64,000 nt of DNA, from assembly GCA_913064775.1 (NCBI GenBank), contig CAJYAD010000019.1, positions 1 through 64,000 of the forward strand, written 5' to 3'. Made by a program: the position numbers and the translations under genes. A model generated the notes under the pieces. That model searched no databases. It was not told where the DNA came from and was given only the letters and a program-made list of their open reading frames with translations. Below, one piece after another: positions 27,322 through 35,424 of the stretch (its first letter is position 1; every line of letters begins with the position of its first letter). The DNA is from an uncultured Albidovulum sp. GTDB lineage: Bacteria > Pseudomonadota > Alphaproteobacteria > Rhodobacterales > Rhodobacteraceae.

Positions 27322-29291
27322 TCCGCCGCCACCGGGCGGGTCTCGACCAGACCCACGATGTCGAACATGATGCGGTTCAGCTCAAAATCCTTGGGCGTGT
27401 AGACGGCGGCGACGCCCAGCGCGCGCAGCTGTTCGGCATCGGCCTCGGGGATGATGCCGCCGACCACCACCGGCACCTTTGCAAGGCCCGCCGCCGCCAT
27501 CCGCTCGATCACCTCGGCGATCAGCGGCAGATGGCTGCCCGACAGGATCGACAGGCCCACCACATGCGCGCCCTCGGCCTGCGCCGCCGCGACGATCTCG
27601 GCCGGGGTCAGGCGGATGCCCTCATAGCTGATGTCCATGCCGCAATCGCGCGCCCGCGCCGCGATCTGCTCGGCGCCGTTGGAATGGCCGTCGAGCCCCG
27701 GCTTGCCGACCAGGAATTTCAGCCGCCGCCCCAGCCGGGCCGAGGCCGCATCGACCGCCGCGCGGATCTCCTCCAGCCCCTCGGTCCGGTTCGAGGGCGC
27801 CCGGCTGACGCCCGTCGGCCCCCGGTAAAGCCCGAAGGCCGCGCGCACCGTGTCGCCCCATTCGCCGGTGGTGGCACCCGCCTTCGCCGCCGCGATCGAG
27901 GGCGGCATGATATTCGCGCCCGACGCCGCCGCCGCGCGCAGATCCGCCAGCGCCGCCTTGACCGCCGCCGCATCGCGCGAGGTGCGCCACTCGGTCAGCC
28001 GGGCGATCTGATCGGCCTCGGCCTCGGCATCCACCACCAGGATCGCGCCCTCGCCGGCGGTCAGCGGGCTTTCGGCCCCCTCGGTCCAGCGGTTGACGCC
28101 GACCACCACCGTCTCGCCCGCCTCAATCCGGGCGATGCGGGCGGCGTTGGCCTCGACCAGCCGGCCCTTCATGTAGTCGATCGCCGCCACCGCGCCGCCC
28201 ATCGCGTCGATCTGCGCCAGTTCCGCCCGCGCGCCGTCCTTCAGCGCCGCGACCTTGCGCTCGATCGCCGGGTTCTGGTCGAACAGATCGTCGTATTCCA
28301 GCAGGTCCGTCTCATAGGCCAGGATCTGCTGCATCCGCAGCGACCATTGCTGATCCCAGGGGCGCGGCAGGCCCAGCGCCTCATTCCAGGCGGGCAGTTG
28401 CACGGCCCGGGCGCGGGCCTTCTTCGACAGCGTGACCGCCAGCATCTCGATCAGGATGCGGTAGACGTTGTTCTCGGGCTGCTGCTCAGTCAGGCCAAGG
28501 CTGTTCACCTGCACCCCGTAGCGAAAGCGGCGCATCCGCTCATCCGCGACACCGTAGCGGTCGCGGCAGATCTCGTCCCAGAGGTCGACGAAAGCGCGCA
28601 TCTTGCAAAGTTCGGTGACGAAGCGGATGCCGGCATTCACGAAAAAGCTGATCCGCCCCACCATCTCCGGGAAATCCGCCGGATCGACCTTGCCCTGCAG
28701 ATCGTCGAGCACCGCGATCGCGGTGGCGAGGGCAAAGGCCAGTTCCTGCTCGGGCGTCGCACCGGCCTCTTGCAGGTGGTAGGAACACACATTCATCGGG
28801 TTCCATTTGGGCAGGTGCTGGCGCGTGTAGGCGGCGACATCGGTGATCATCCGCAGGCTGGGCTTCGGCGGGCAGATATAGGTGCCGCGCGAAAGATATT
28901 CCTTGATGATGTCGTTCTGCACCGTGCCCTGAAGCCGGGCGATATCCGCCCCCTGCTGTTCCGCCGCCGCGATATACAGGGCCAGCAGCCAGGGCGCCGT
29001 GGCGTTAATCGTCATCGAGGTATTCATCTGTTCCAGCGGGATCCGGTCGAACAGCGCCCGCATGTCGCCCAGATGGCAGATCGGGACGCCGACCTTGCCG
29101 ACCTCACCCCGCGCCAGTTCATGGTCGCTGTCATAGCCGGTCTGGGTGGGCAGATCGAAAGCCACGGAAAGGCCCGTCTGCCCCTTCGCGAGGTTGCCGC
29201 GATAGAGCGCGTTCGAGGCCGCCGCCGTCGAATGCCCAGCATAGGTGCGGAACAGCCAGGGCTTGTCCTTGAGGGGCTGTGCGTCGGTCAT
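27318..29291 (-). CDS. ecm: Ethylmalonyl-CoA mutase (B12-dependent)
   Basis: 657-aa adenosylcobalamin mutase converting ethylmalonyl-CoA to methylsuccinyl-CoA in the ethylmalonyl-CoA pathway, used when growing on C2 units. The substrate TIM barrel starts with WLFRTYAGHSTAAASNALYR and contains FDLPTQTGYDSDH. The C-terminal B12 domain has the axial-ligand motif DGHSNG (H536) with SILSGSHL and VVVGGIIP. The order and length fit Ecm (formerly MeaA-like) rather than methylmalonyl-CoA mutase, and ccr 1.8 kb away supports this. The RBS is CCCGGAGGCCCCAG before ATG 29291. A 20-bp motif just upstream is shared with ccr. Confidence 0.93.
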   Translation of the reverse strand: MTDAQPLKDKPWLFRTYAGHSTAAASNALYRGNLAKGQTGLSVAFDLPTQTGYDSDHELARGEVGKVGVPICHLGDMRALFDRIPLEQMNTSMTINATAPWLLALYIAAAEQQGADIARLQGTVQNDIIKEYLSRGTYICPPKPSLRMITDVAAYTRQHLPKWNPMNVCSYHLQEAGATPEQELAFALATAIAVLDDLQGKVDPADFPEMVGRISFFVNAGIRFVTELCKMRAFVDLWDEICRDRYGVADERMRRFRYGVQVNSLGLTEQQPENNVYRILIEMLAVTLSKKARARAVQLPAWNEALGLPRPWDQQWSLRMQQILAYETDLLEYDDLFDQNPAIERKVAALKDGARAELAQIDAMGGAVAAIDYMKGRLVEANAARIARIEAGETVVVGVNRWTEGAESPLTAGEGAILVVDAEAEADQIARLTEWRTSRDAAAVKAALADLRAAAASGANIMPPSIAAAKAGATTGEWGDTVRAAFGLYRGPTGVSRAPSNRTEGLEEIRAAVDAASARLGRRLKFLVGKPGLDGHSNGAEQIAARARDCGMDISYEGIRLTPAEIVAAAQAEGAHVVGLSILSGSHLPLIAEVIERMAAAGLAKVPVVVGGIIPEADAEQLRALGVAAVYTPKDFELNRIMFDIVGLVETRPVAAE

Positions 29292-29311
29292 CTGGGGCCT
29301 CCGGGAATCGC

Positions 29312-29331
29312 GTATTGTAATTTTGTTTCGC
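29312..29331 (-). promoter_or_regulatory. 20-bp motif shared with the ccr promoter (ecm copy)
   Basis: On the minus strand this reads GCGAAACAAAATTACAATAC and ends 20 bp before the ecm ATG. It matches 17 of 20 positions of a sequence upstream of ccr in the same orientation. AT-rich elements like this are rare in this genome. A regulator site or a core promoter element are both possible. Confidence 0.45.
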
Positions 29332-29524
29332 GGATATGTTCATACGCGGCAGAAAATGTCTCGTCAATTCGCTGCAATGCGGCATGCTGCCGGAAACCCC
29401 GGCGGCAAGGGCCGCGCCCGCGCCTGCCCGCAGGCTCGCGCGTCCGGACGGCAGAGCGCGGCCAAGTTCCGGCGAATTGACGCATAGCATTTACCCCGCC
29501 CGTGCTTCCTGTAAACCTGCGCCG

Positions 29525-30949
29525 ATGGGGGGATATATCGAACTTCCGATCTGGCTGGTGGTGCTGGCGCTGTTGCTGGCGGCGATCGGTGCGCTGGACC
29601 GCGTGCTGGCGCCGTCGATGCGCTGGTTCCTGCGCAAGCGCATGGAAAAGGCCGTCGCACGGCTGAACACCCGCCTGCAGCGCCCGATCGAGCCTTTCAA
29701 GCTGATGGCCCGGCAGGACCGGATCAACCGCCTGATCTACGACCCCAAGGTGACCGAGGCCGTGGCCGAACACGCGCATGAAACCGGCGTGCCCGAACCC
29801 GTCGCCGCGCAGGAGGCCAAGCGCTACGCTCGTGAAATCGTGCCGGGCTTTTCCACGCTGATCTATTTCGGCGTGGCGGCGCGGGTCACGCGCTGGCTTA
29901 GCCGGGCGCTCTACCGGGTGCGGATCGGCCGGCTCGACACCGCCGCGATCGCCGCAATCGACCCCAAGGCCACGGTGATCTTCGTGATGAACCACCGCTC
30001 CAACATGGATTACATCCTGGTCACCTGGCTTTCCGCCGAACGCTCGACCCTCAGCTATGCGGTCGGCGAATGGGCGCGCGTCTGGCCGCTGAGCCACCTG
30101 ATCCGCGCGATGGGCGCCTATTTCATCCGCCGTGGATCGCGCAACATCCTCTACCGCAAGGTACTGGCGCGTTACGTCCAGATGGCCACCGCCGAGGGCG
30201 TGACCCAGGCGATCTTTCCCGAAGGCGGCCTTAGCCTCGATGGCCGGGTCGGGCCGTCGCGGATGGGCCTGCTGCATTATATCGTCAGCGGCTTCACCCC
30301 AGGCGGCGGGCGCGATGTGGTCTTCATGCCGGTGGCCTTCGGCTATGACCGGGTGCTGGAGGATCAGATCCTCGTCAGCGCCGCCCAATCGGGCGAGCGG
30401 CGGTTCCGCGCCCGCCCCCTCGCGGCGCTGCGCTTCCTGATCCGGCGGCTGATCGGTGCGCTGTTTCGGCGCGACATGCGGCTGGGCTATGCCGCCGTCA
30501 GCTTCGGCCCGCCGCTGTCGCTAAGCCGCTTCCTGGTCGAAGCCGACAGCCCCACGACCGAGGCCCTGACCGCGCGCCTGATGCAAGAGGTCCGCGCCGT
30601 GGTGCCGATCCTGCCGGTGCCGCTGGCCGCCGCCGCACTGGCCGCGGGCGCCACCACCCGCGAGGCGCTGGAGGCCCGGGCCTGCGAGATCGCCGAGCGT
30701 CTGCGTGCCCACGGCGCGCCCCTGCGCCTGCCCGGCGCCGACCCGGCCACCGGGGCGCGGATGGGCCTCGACGCGCTGGCCCGGCGCGGGCTGGTGCGGG
30801 TGCGGGGCCAGACCATCACCCCCCGCCGCCGGGCCGCGCCGCTGCTGGCCTTCTATGCCGCCCCGGTGCAGCAGCACCTGGATGCAGCCGCAGAAAATGC
30901 AGGATCCGACGCCGCAACCGCACTCTCTGCGACAACAGGCGCGACATAA
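29525..30949 (+). CDS. PlsB/PlsC-type phospholipid acyltransferase
   Basis: 474-aa glycerolipid acyltransferase. An N-terminal membrane helix (LPIWLVVLALLLAAIGALD) is followed by the acyltransferase core: motif I NHRSNMDYILVTWL (H-x4-D), motif II GAYFIRRGSRNILY and motif III FPEGGLSLDGR. It is longer than a 240-aa PlsC and resembles glycerol-3-phosphate acyltransferase-like proteins in alphaproteobacteria, so acyl acceptor and donor are uncertain. The RBS before ATG 29525 is poor. It sits between ecm (divergent) and ccr (same strand), an arrangement I recall in Rhodobacter relatives. A role in C2 assimilation is not implied. Confidence 0.85.
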   Translation: MGGYIELPIWLVVLALLLAAIGALDRVLAPSMRWFLRKRMEKAVARLNTRLQRPIEPFKLMARQDRINRLIYDPKVTEAVAEHAHETGVPEPVAAQEAKRYAREIVPGFSTLIYFGVAARVTRWLSRALYRVRIGRLDTAAIAAIDPKATVIFVMNHRSNMDYILVTWLSAERSTLSYAVGEWARVWPLSHLIRAMGAYFIRRGSRNILYRKVLARYVQMATAEGVTQAIFPEGGLSLDGRVGPSRMGLLHYIVSGFTPGGGRDVVFMPVAFGYDRVLEDQILVSAAQSGERRFRARPLAALRFLIRRLIGALFRRDMRLGYAAVSFGPPLSLSRFLVEADSPTTEALTARLMQEVRAVVPILPVPLAAAALAAGATTREALEARACEIAERLRAHGAPLRLPGADPATGARMGLDALARRGLVRVRGQTITPRRRAAPLLAFYAAPVQQHLDAAAENAGSDAATALSATTGAT

Positions 30950-30960
30950 AATTACAAAAC
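30941..30960 (+). promoter_or_regulatory. 20-bp motif shared with the ecm promoter (ccr copy)
   Basis: GCGACATAAAATTACAAAAC, 17/20 identical to the element upstream of ecm. It overlaps the stop codon of the acyltransferase gene and lies 95 bp before the ccr ATG. A perfect palindrome GCAATATTGC follows at 30978-30987. Together they mark an AT-rich regulatory spacer. Confidence 0.45.
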
Positions 30961-31055
30961 CATGCAGTCTTCATATTGCAATATTGCGTATCGGCCTTTA
31001 ATTCGGTCCAGAGCAGGCATCCGGTTCTGCACCGCAGCATGTGAAGGAGGCTCCG

Positions 31056-32345
31056 ATGGCCCTGGACAAGACCCCCGGCATCGCGCCGTACGACGCGCCC
31101 GAGAAGGATCTTTACGAGATCGGAGAAATGCCGCCGCTGGGCTATGTGCCGAAGCGGATGTACGCTTGGGCGATCCGCCGCGACCGCCATGGCGAGCCCG
31201 AGGACAGCTTTCAGGTCGAAGTGGTCCCGACATGGACGATCGACAGCCATGAGGTGCTGGTTCTGGTGATGGCGGCGGGGGTGAATTACAACGGCATCTG
31301 GGCCGGCCTCGGCGTGCCGATCAGCCCGTTCGACGGCCACGGCGCACCCTATCACATCGCCGGGTCGGACGCGGCGGGGATCGTCTGGGCCGTGGGTGAC
31401 AAGGTCAACCGCTGGAAGGTCGGCGACGAGGTGGTGATCCACTGCAATCAGGACGACGGCGACGACGAGGAATGCAACGGCGGCGATCCGATGTTCTCTC
31501 CCAGCCAGCGGATCTGGGGCTATGAGACGCCGGACGGAAGCTTCGCGCAATTCACCCGCGTGCAGGCGCAGCAGCTGATGCCGCGCCCGCGCCACCTGAC
31601 CTGGGAGGAAAGCGCTTGCTACACGCTAACGCTGGCCACCGCCTACCGGATGCTGTTCGGGCATGAACCGCATGATCTGAAGCCCGGCCAGAACGTGCTG
31701 GTCTGGGGCGCCTCGGGGGGGCTGGGGTCTTTCGCGATCCAGCTGATCAACGCGGCGGGGGCGAATGCGGTGGGGGTGATCTCGGACGAGGACAAGCGCG
31801 ACTTCGTGCTGTCGCTGGGCGCCAAGGGGGTGATCAACCGCAAGGATTTCGCCTGCTGGGGGCAGCTGCCCACGGTGAATACGCCCGAATACAACACCTG
31901 GCTGAAAGAGGCGCGCAAGTTCGGCAAGGCGATCTGGGACATCACCGGCAAGGGCGTGAACGTCGACATGGTGTTCGAACACCCGGGCGAGGCGACCTTC
32001 CCGGTCTCGGCGCTGGTGTGCAAGAAGGGCGGCATGGTGGTGATCTGCGCCGGCACCACCGGCTTCAACTGCACCTTCGACGTGCGCTACATGTGGATGC
32101 ACCAGAAGCGTCTGCAGGGGTCGCATTTCGCGCATCTCAAGCAGGCCTCGTCCGCCAACCGGATGATGATGGAACGCCGGATCGACCCGGCCATGTCCGA
32201 AGTCTTCCCCTGGGCCGAGATCCCGCGCGCCCATACCAAGATGCTGCGCAATGCGCACAAGCCCGGCAACATGGCGGTGCTGGTGCAGGCGCCGCGCACC
32301 GGGTTGCGCACCTTCGAGGACACGCTGGAGGCCAGCAAGGGGTGA
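31056..32345 (+). CDS. ccr: Crotonyl-CoA carboxylase/reductase
   Basis: 429-aa NADPH-dependent medium-chain reductase-fold enzyme that reductively carboxylates crotonyl-CoA to ethylmalonyl-CoA, the key CO2-fixing step of the ethylmalonyl-CoA pathway. Characteristic segments are VMAAGVNYNGIWAGLGVPIS, the Ccr-specific IHCNQDDGDDEECNGGDPMF insert, nucleotide loop VWGASGGLGSFAIQL, FEHPGEATFPVSAL, and MWMHQKRLQGSHFAHLKQA with a conserved His. GGAGG 5 nt upstream fixes ATG 31056. Its product feeds Ecm, after epimerisation. The other pathway genes (mcd, mch, epi) are not in the window. Confidence 0.96.
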   Translation: MALDKTPGIAPYDAPEKDLYEIGEMPPLGYVPKRMYAWAIRRDRHGEPEDSFQVEVVPTWTIDSHEVLVLVMAAGVNYNGIWAGLGVPISPFDGHGAPYHIAGSDAAGIVWAVGDKVNRWKVGDEVVIHCNQDDGDDEECNGGDPMFSPSQRIWGYETPDGSFAQFTRVQAQQLMPRPRHLTWEESACYTLTLATAYRMLFGHEPHDLKPGQNVLVWGASGGLGSFAIQLINAAGANAVGVISDEDKRDFVLSLGAKGVINRKDFACWGQLPTVNTPEYNTWLKEARKFGKAIWDITGKGVNVDMVFEHPGEATFPVSALVCKKGGMVVICAGTTGFNCTFDVRYMWMHQKRLQGSHFAHLKQASSANRMMMERRIDPAMSEVFPWAEIPRAHTKMLRNAHKPGNMAVLVQAPRTGLRTFEDTLEASKG

Positions 32346-32386
32346 AGCGCCCCTGTCGCCGCAGGCTATAGCCCGGGCGGGCGCTT
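32345..32386. terminator. Possible terminator between ccr and the RecD-like gene
   Basis: AAGCGCCC (32345-32352) and GGGCGCTT (32379-32386) form an 8-bp inverted repeat with a 26-nt loop at a convergent junction. No U-tract follows, so the call is weak. Confidence 0.25.
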
Positions 32387-32444
32387 GATCCTTCACGCGG
32401 GCGGTGGGCTGGCGGTGGGCTGGGGGCGAAACGGGCGGCGGGGG

Positions 32445-33980
32445 TCAGGCCTCGGCCGCCTCCTCTGCCGTCAGCTCCAGCTTCGGGGCGGGCGCCTTCA
32501 GATCCTCGATCGTCAGCGGTGTCGCGGGGCGCCCGAGGCGGTTGCGCACCACCCAGAGAAGCCGCTGCTCGGCCCGGGTGATCGCGACATAGGCAAGCCG
32601 CTTCCACAGCGCCACGCCGGCCTCGTTGCGGCCCGTCCGCGAGGCGGCCCAGAGGTCGGGCGCGAAGACCTGCACGCTGTCCCACTGGCTGCCCTGCGCC
32701 TTGTGGATCGTCACCGCCGCGCCGTGCAGGAACGCCGCCCCCATGCGCGCGGCATAGGGGATGAAGGGCTCTTCCTCATCCGGCATCTCGATCTTGACGA
32801 TCGAGGCGGCCGAAACCCGCGGATCCTCGGCCCCGATCACATGCAGCCGCGAAAAGCCGGGCTTCTTGCCGGGGCCCAGATAGATCACCTGCGCCCCCTT
32901 GATCAGGCCGCGCGCCTCCAGATCGATGCGCTTCTTGCGGTGCTTCAACGGCAGCTCGATGCCGTCGCAGATCAGCGGCTCTCCGGGTAGCAGGGCGTCG
33001 GCCGGGGCATCATAGGCGGCGCGGAAGGCGTGGATCAGCCGGATCCGGGTGGCGTTGCGCCAGACCAGCACCGGCGAGCGCGCCATCAGCTCGGCCTCGA
33101 CCCGCTCGGCCATCACCACGCGGTCGTCGCGGGCGGCGGCCTCTCGGATCATCTGCTCGAAATCGCTGAACTCCAGCGCCGGATCGGCCAGCGCATGGGC
33201 CAGGTCGAGGATCGGATTGTCCTGGGCCTGACGATGGATGCGGTGCAATTCCAGCTTGTTGGCCGGGGTGAAGCTGTCAAAGATCATCTCGCCCGACTGG
33301 CCGACGGGGGCCAACTGCGCCGGATCGCCGAACAGCACCAGCGTCGGAAAGATCTCTTTCAGATCCTCGAACTGCTTGTCGTCAAGCATCGAGGATTCGT
33401 CGACAAAGCCGATGTCGAGCGGGCTTTCGCGCCGCTTCCATCCCTTGATGAAATCCGATCCCCGCAGCCCCGCCGTCGCCAGCGCCCCGGGCACCGATTT
33501 GACCGAGTCGTAGAACGCCTTGGCGCGGTCGAGCGCGGCATCGGTCAGGCCCTCGACCACCGGGCGCTCGCCGTTGCCGGCCAGCCATTCGGCGATCTTT
33601 TCATATTCCGGGTCGTAGACCGGGGTGTAGAGGATGCGGTGGATCGTGGTCGCCGGCACGCCGCGGTTGCGCAGCACGCTGGCGGCCTTGTTGGTGGGCG
33701 CCAGCACCGCCAGGGTGCGGCGTTCGCGCCGGCGGCGGCCCTCATAATCGCCCGAGACGATGTCGACTCCGGCCTCAACCAGACCGTCGACCAGCCGGGC
33801 GAGCAGCATGGTCTTGCCCGAGCCCGCCTTGCCCACCACCGCCAACACGCTGGCCACGCCCGAGCTGTCGGGGGTCACGTCGCCCGCATCCACGTCGACG
33901 CCCGCGCCGCGCAGCAGATCGGCGATACGGTCCCAGGCTTCGGCCTGGTCTTCGGAAAAGGTAAGGGCGGGAACAGTCAT
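32445..33980 (-). CDS. RecD-like SF1B helicase (AAA_30 / UvrD_C_2)
   Basis: 511-aa ATP-dependent DNA helicase related to RecD/exonuclease V alpha subunit and Dda. Motif I is VVGKAGSGKTMLLARL, Ia LAPTNKAASVLR, motif II FVDESSMLD, motif III LFGDPAQLAPVGQ, and motif VI region AVTIHKAQGSQWDSV then YVAITRAEQRLLWV. No RecB/RecC neighbour is present, so it is a stand-alone RecD-like protein, probably in DNA repair or replication restart. ATG 33980 begins MTVPALTFSEDQAEAW. The C-terminus is Ala/Glu-rich. Confidence 0.88.
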   Translation of the reverse strand: MTVPALTFSEDQAEAWDRIADLLRGAGVDVDAGDVTPDSSGVASVLAVVGKAGSGKTMLLARLVDGLVEAGVDIVSGDYEGRRRRERRTLAVLAPTNKAASVLRNRGVPATTIHRILYTPVYDPEYEKIAEWLAGNGERPVVEGLTDAALDRAKAFYDSVKSVPGALATAGLRGSDFIKGWKRRESPLDIGFVDESSMLDDKQFEDLKEIFPTLVLFGDPAQLAPVGQSGEMIFDSFTPANKLELHRIHRQAQDNPILDLAHALADPALEFSDFEQMIREAAARDDRVVMAERVEAELMARSPVLVWRNATRIRLIHAFRAAYDAPADALLPGEPLICDGIELPLKHRKKRIDLEARGLIKGAQVIYLGPGKKPGFSRLHVIGAEDPRVSAASIVKIEMPDEEEPFIPYAARMGAAFLHGAAVTIHKAQGSQWDSVQVFAPDLWAASRTGRNEAGVALWKRLAYVAITRAEQRLLWVVRNRLGRPATPLTIEDLKAPAPKLELTAEEAAEA

Positions 33981-34023
33981 GGCGCGAGATTAGGCGAGCC
34001 GGGGGACCGACGCCAGACGCCGC

Positions 34024-34050
34024 GGGCGTATTTGGGGAACAATGAAAGGG
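34024..34050 (-). repeat. Intergenic repeat element, single minus copy
   Basis: GGGCGTATTTGGGGAACAAT then GAAAGGG. It resembles the left arm at 26.96 kb (GCGTATTTG..GAACAATGAA), suggesting a subfamily distinct from the CATCTTGG type. Confidence 0.5.
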
Positions 34051-34060
34051 GGCGCCACGC

Positions 34061-34092
34061 AAAAGGGGCCGGAGGTGTCCCCCCGGCCCCTT
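34061..34092 (-). terminator. Terminator of the BI-1 family gene
   Basis: On the minus strand, 19 bp after the stop, AAGGGGCCGG and CCGGCCCCTT form a 10-bp stem around a ~12-nt loop, followed by TTTTGCG. The stem is strong and the U-tract short. Confidence 0.65.
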
Positions 34093-34111
34093 GCGGTCAG
34101 TTCAGGTCGGT

Positions 34112-34855
34112 TCAGTTCCGGTTGCCCATGAATTGCAGCAGGAACATGAACAGGTTGATGAAGTCGAGGTAGAGCCGCAGCGCGCCCATGATCGCCGACT
34201 TGCCAAGCCATTCCTGATCGCCCGACTCGGCCATCTGGATGTACTGGGTCTTGATCGACTGGGTGTCGAAGGCCGTGAGGCCCGCGAAGATCAGCACGCC
34301 CAGCACCGAGATCGCGAACATCAGCGCGCTCGACTGCAGGAAGATGTTGACCACCGAGGCCACCAGGATGCCGATCAGGCCCATCATCAGGAAGGTGCCG
34401 AGGCCCGACAGGTCACGCTTCGTGGTGTAGCCGTAGAGGCTGAGCCCCGCGAAGGAGATCGAGGTGACCAGGAAGGTCTGGGCGATCGAGATGCCGGTGA
34501 AGGCCATGAAGATCCAGCTGATCGACAGGCCCATCGCGGCCGCGAAGGCGTAGAAGAACAGCTGCGCGCCCGCGTAGGAAAGCCGGTTGATCGCGGCACC
34601 GAAGGCGAAGACCATGACCAGCGGCAGGAACATCGCGCCCCAGCCCAGCATGGTCATCTGGCCGGTGGCCACGTTGCGAAACACGCTCATCAGAGCGGGC
34701 GTGGTGCCCACGGCCCAAGCGACGGCCCCCGTCATCAACAGGCCGATCGACATCAGCCCGTAGACCTTGTTCATGTGGGCGCGAAGGCCCTCGTCGATCT
34801 GCGCGCCGGCGCGGGCGCCAGCCCCAGCCGGGCGGATCGTCTCATAGTCAGCCAT
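34112..34855 (-). CDS. Bax inhibitor-1 (BI-1/YbhL) family membrane protein
   Basis: 247-aa protein with about seven hydrophobic helices of the BI-1/YccA fold. Recognisable parts are VYGLMSIGLLMTGAVAWAVG, the LTAFDTQSIKTQY loop, and the C-terminal ALRLYLDFINLFMFLLQFMG, which includes the acidic residues proposed to form the proton/Ca2+ sensing latch. Bacterial members (BsYetJ) are pH-sensitive Ca2+ leak channels. ATG 34855 is chosen because GGAGG lies 8 nt upstream; the open frame extends 21 codons further. The leader contains a compact hairpin. Confidence 0.9.
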   Translation of the reverse strand: MADYETIRPAGAGARAGAQIDEGLRAHMNKVYGLMSIGLLMTGAVAWAVGTTPALMSVFRNVATGQMTMLGWGAMFLPLVMVFAFGAAINRLSYAGAQLFFYAFAAAMGLSISWIFMAFTGISIAQTFLVTSISFAGLSLYGYTTKRDLSGLGTFLMMGLIGILVASVVNIFLQSSALMFAISVLGVLIFAGLTAFDTQSIKTQYIQMAESGDQEWLGKSAIMGALRLYLDFINLFMFLLQFMGNRN

Positions 34856-34883
34856 GGAAAGCCTCCATCTGTGTCCCCGAAGC

Positions 34884-34902
34884 GGCCCTCCGGCGGAGAG
34901 CC
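34884..34902 (-). promoter_or_regulatory. Leader hairpin upstream of the BI-1/ybhL-type gene
   Basis: The minus-strand RNA forms GGCUCUCC-GCC-GGAGGGCC, a complete 8-bp stem with one G-U pair, ending 28 nt before the start codon. An alphaproteobacterial 'ybhL' RNA motif located before BI-1 family genes has been described. I cannot confirm that this hairpin matches its consensus. Confidence 0.35.
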
Positions 34903-35070
34903 TTTTATCTGAGTTCAATATCGGGAAGCTGCGCGCCTATTTCAAGCACTTCGGGCGGACAAAGCGTTTCCAAACGCCCCGCCCGCCCGCGCAAACCCGC
35001 GATTGTGAGTGCATGACGGTGCGGCGTGGGGTCACAGCCGGGGCCGCAAGGGGACTCGGGGGCCCCGAGC

Positions 35071-35301
35071 TCAGCCTCGCCAGTAGGTCGGGACGTCCCA
35101 GACCGGGCGGGCGGCTTCGGTCAAAGCCTCGGTCCGGGTCACGCCCATATCGGCCAGCGCACGATCGTCGAGCCGGGCCAGCCGGGTCCGTTCGCGGCGC
35201 AGGGCCAGGGCCTGGCCGGCAAAGCGGATCAGGTGGGTCAGCGGGTTGGTCGCGCGCGCCCCGCCGATAGCAAGGCCCGAAGTGTGAAGCGAGGTCGTCA
35301 T
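35071..35301 (-). CDS. DUF1127 domain small protein
   Basis: 76-aa protein with the DUF1127 signature near its C-terminus (RRERTRLARLDDRALADMGV, then TRTEALTEAARP). DUF1127 proteins are small, Arg-rich and common in alphaproteobacteria. Some act in RNA turnover, sRNA control or phosphate/carbon adaptation, but this one has no assigned role. It is transcribed divergently from a LysR-type regulator with 123 bp of very AT-rich DNA between. That classic layout suggests the regulator controls it. Confidence 0.85.
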   Translation of the reverse strand: MTTSLHTSGLAIGGARATNPLTHLIRFAGQALALRRERTRLARLDDRALADMGVTRTEALTEAARPVWDVPTYWRG

Positions 35302-35424
35302 CGGCGTAATCCTTCGTAAATTGTGAAGATCGTGTGATGTTTCATTCTTGATGTTGATAATATGGGGAGATCCTTTAAATATGTAAAATGAATGGTTTTG
35401 AAATAATACATCACAAAGGGTGAT
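35302..35424. promoter_or_regulatory. AT-rich divergent promoter between DUF1127 and lysR genes
   Basis: 123 bp with far lower GC than the surroundings. TCAC-AAAGG-GTGA (35411-35423) is a short inverted repeat overlapping the lysR Shine-Dalgarno, a plausible autoregulatory site. I cannot assign exact -35/-10 boxes. Confidence 0.5.

Noticed and set aside
27531-29480. 649-codon plus-strand frame opposite ecm
   Set aside because: Shadow of ecm; no conserved motif, no RBS, same third-position GC bias effect.
35055-35069. CTCGGGGGCCCCGAG hairpin as a DUF1127 terminator
   Set aside because: The near-palindrome leaves almost no loop and no U-tract follows, so I did not list it as a terminator.
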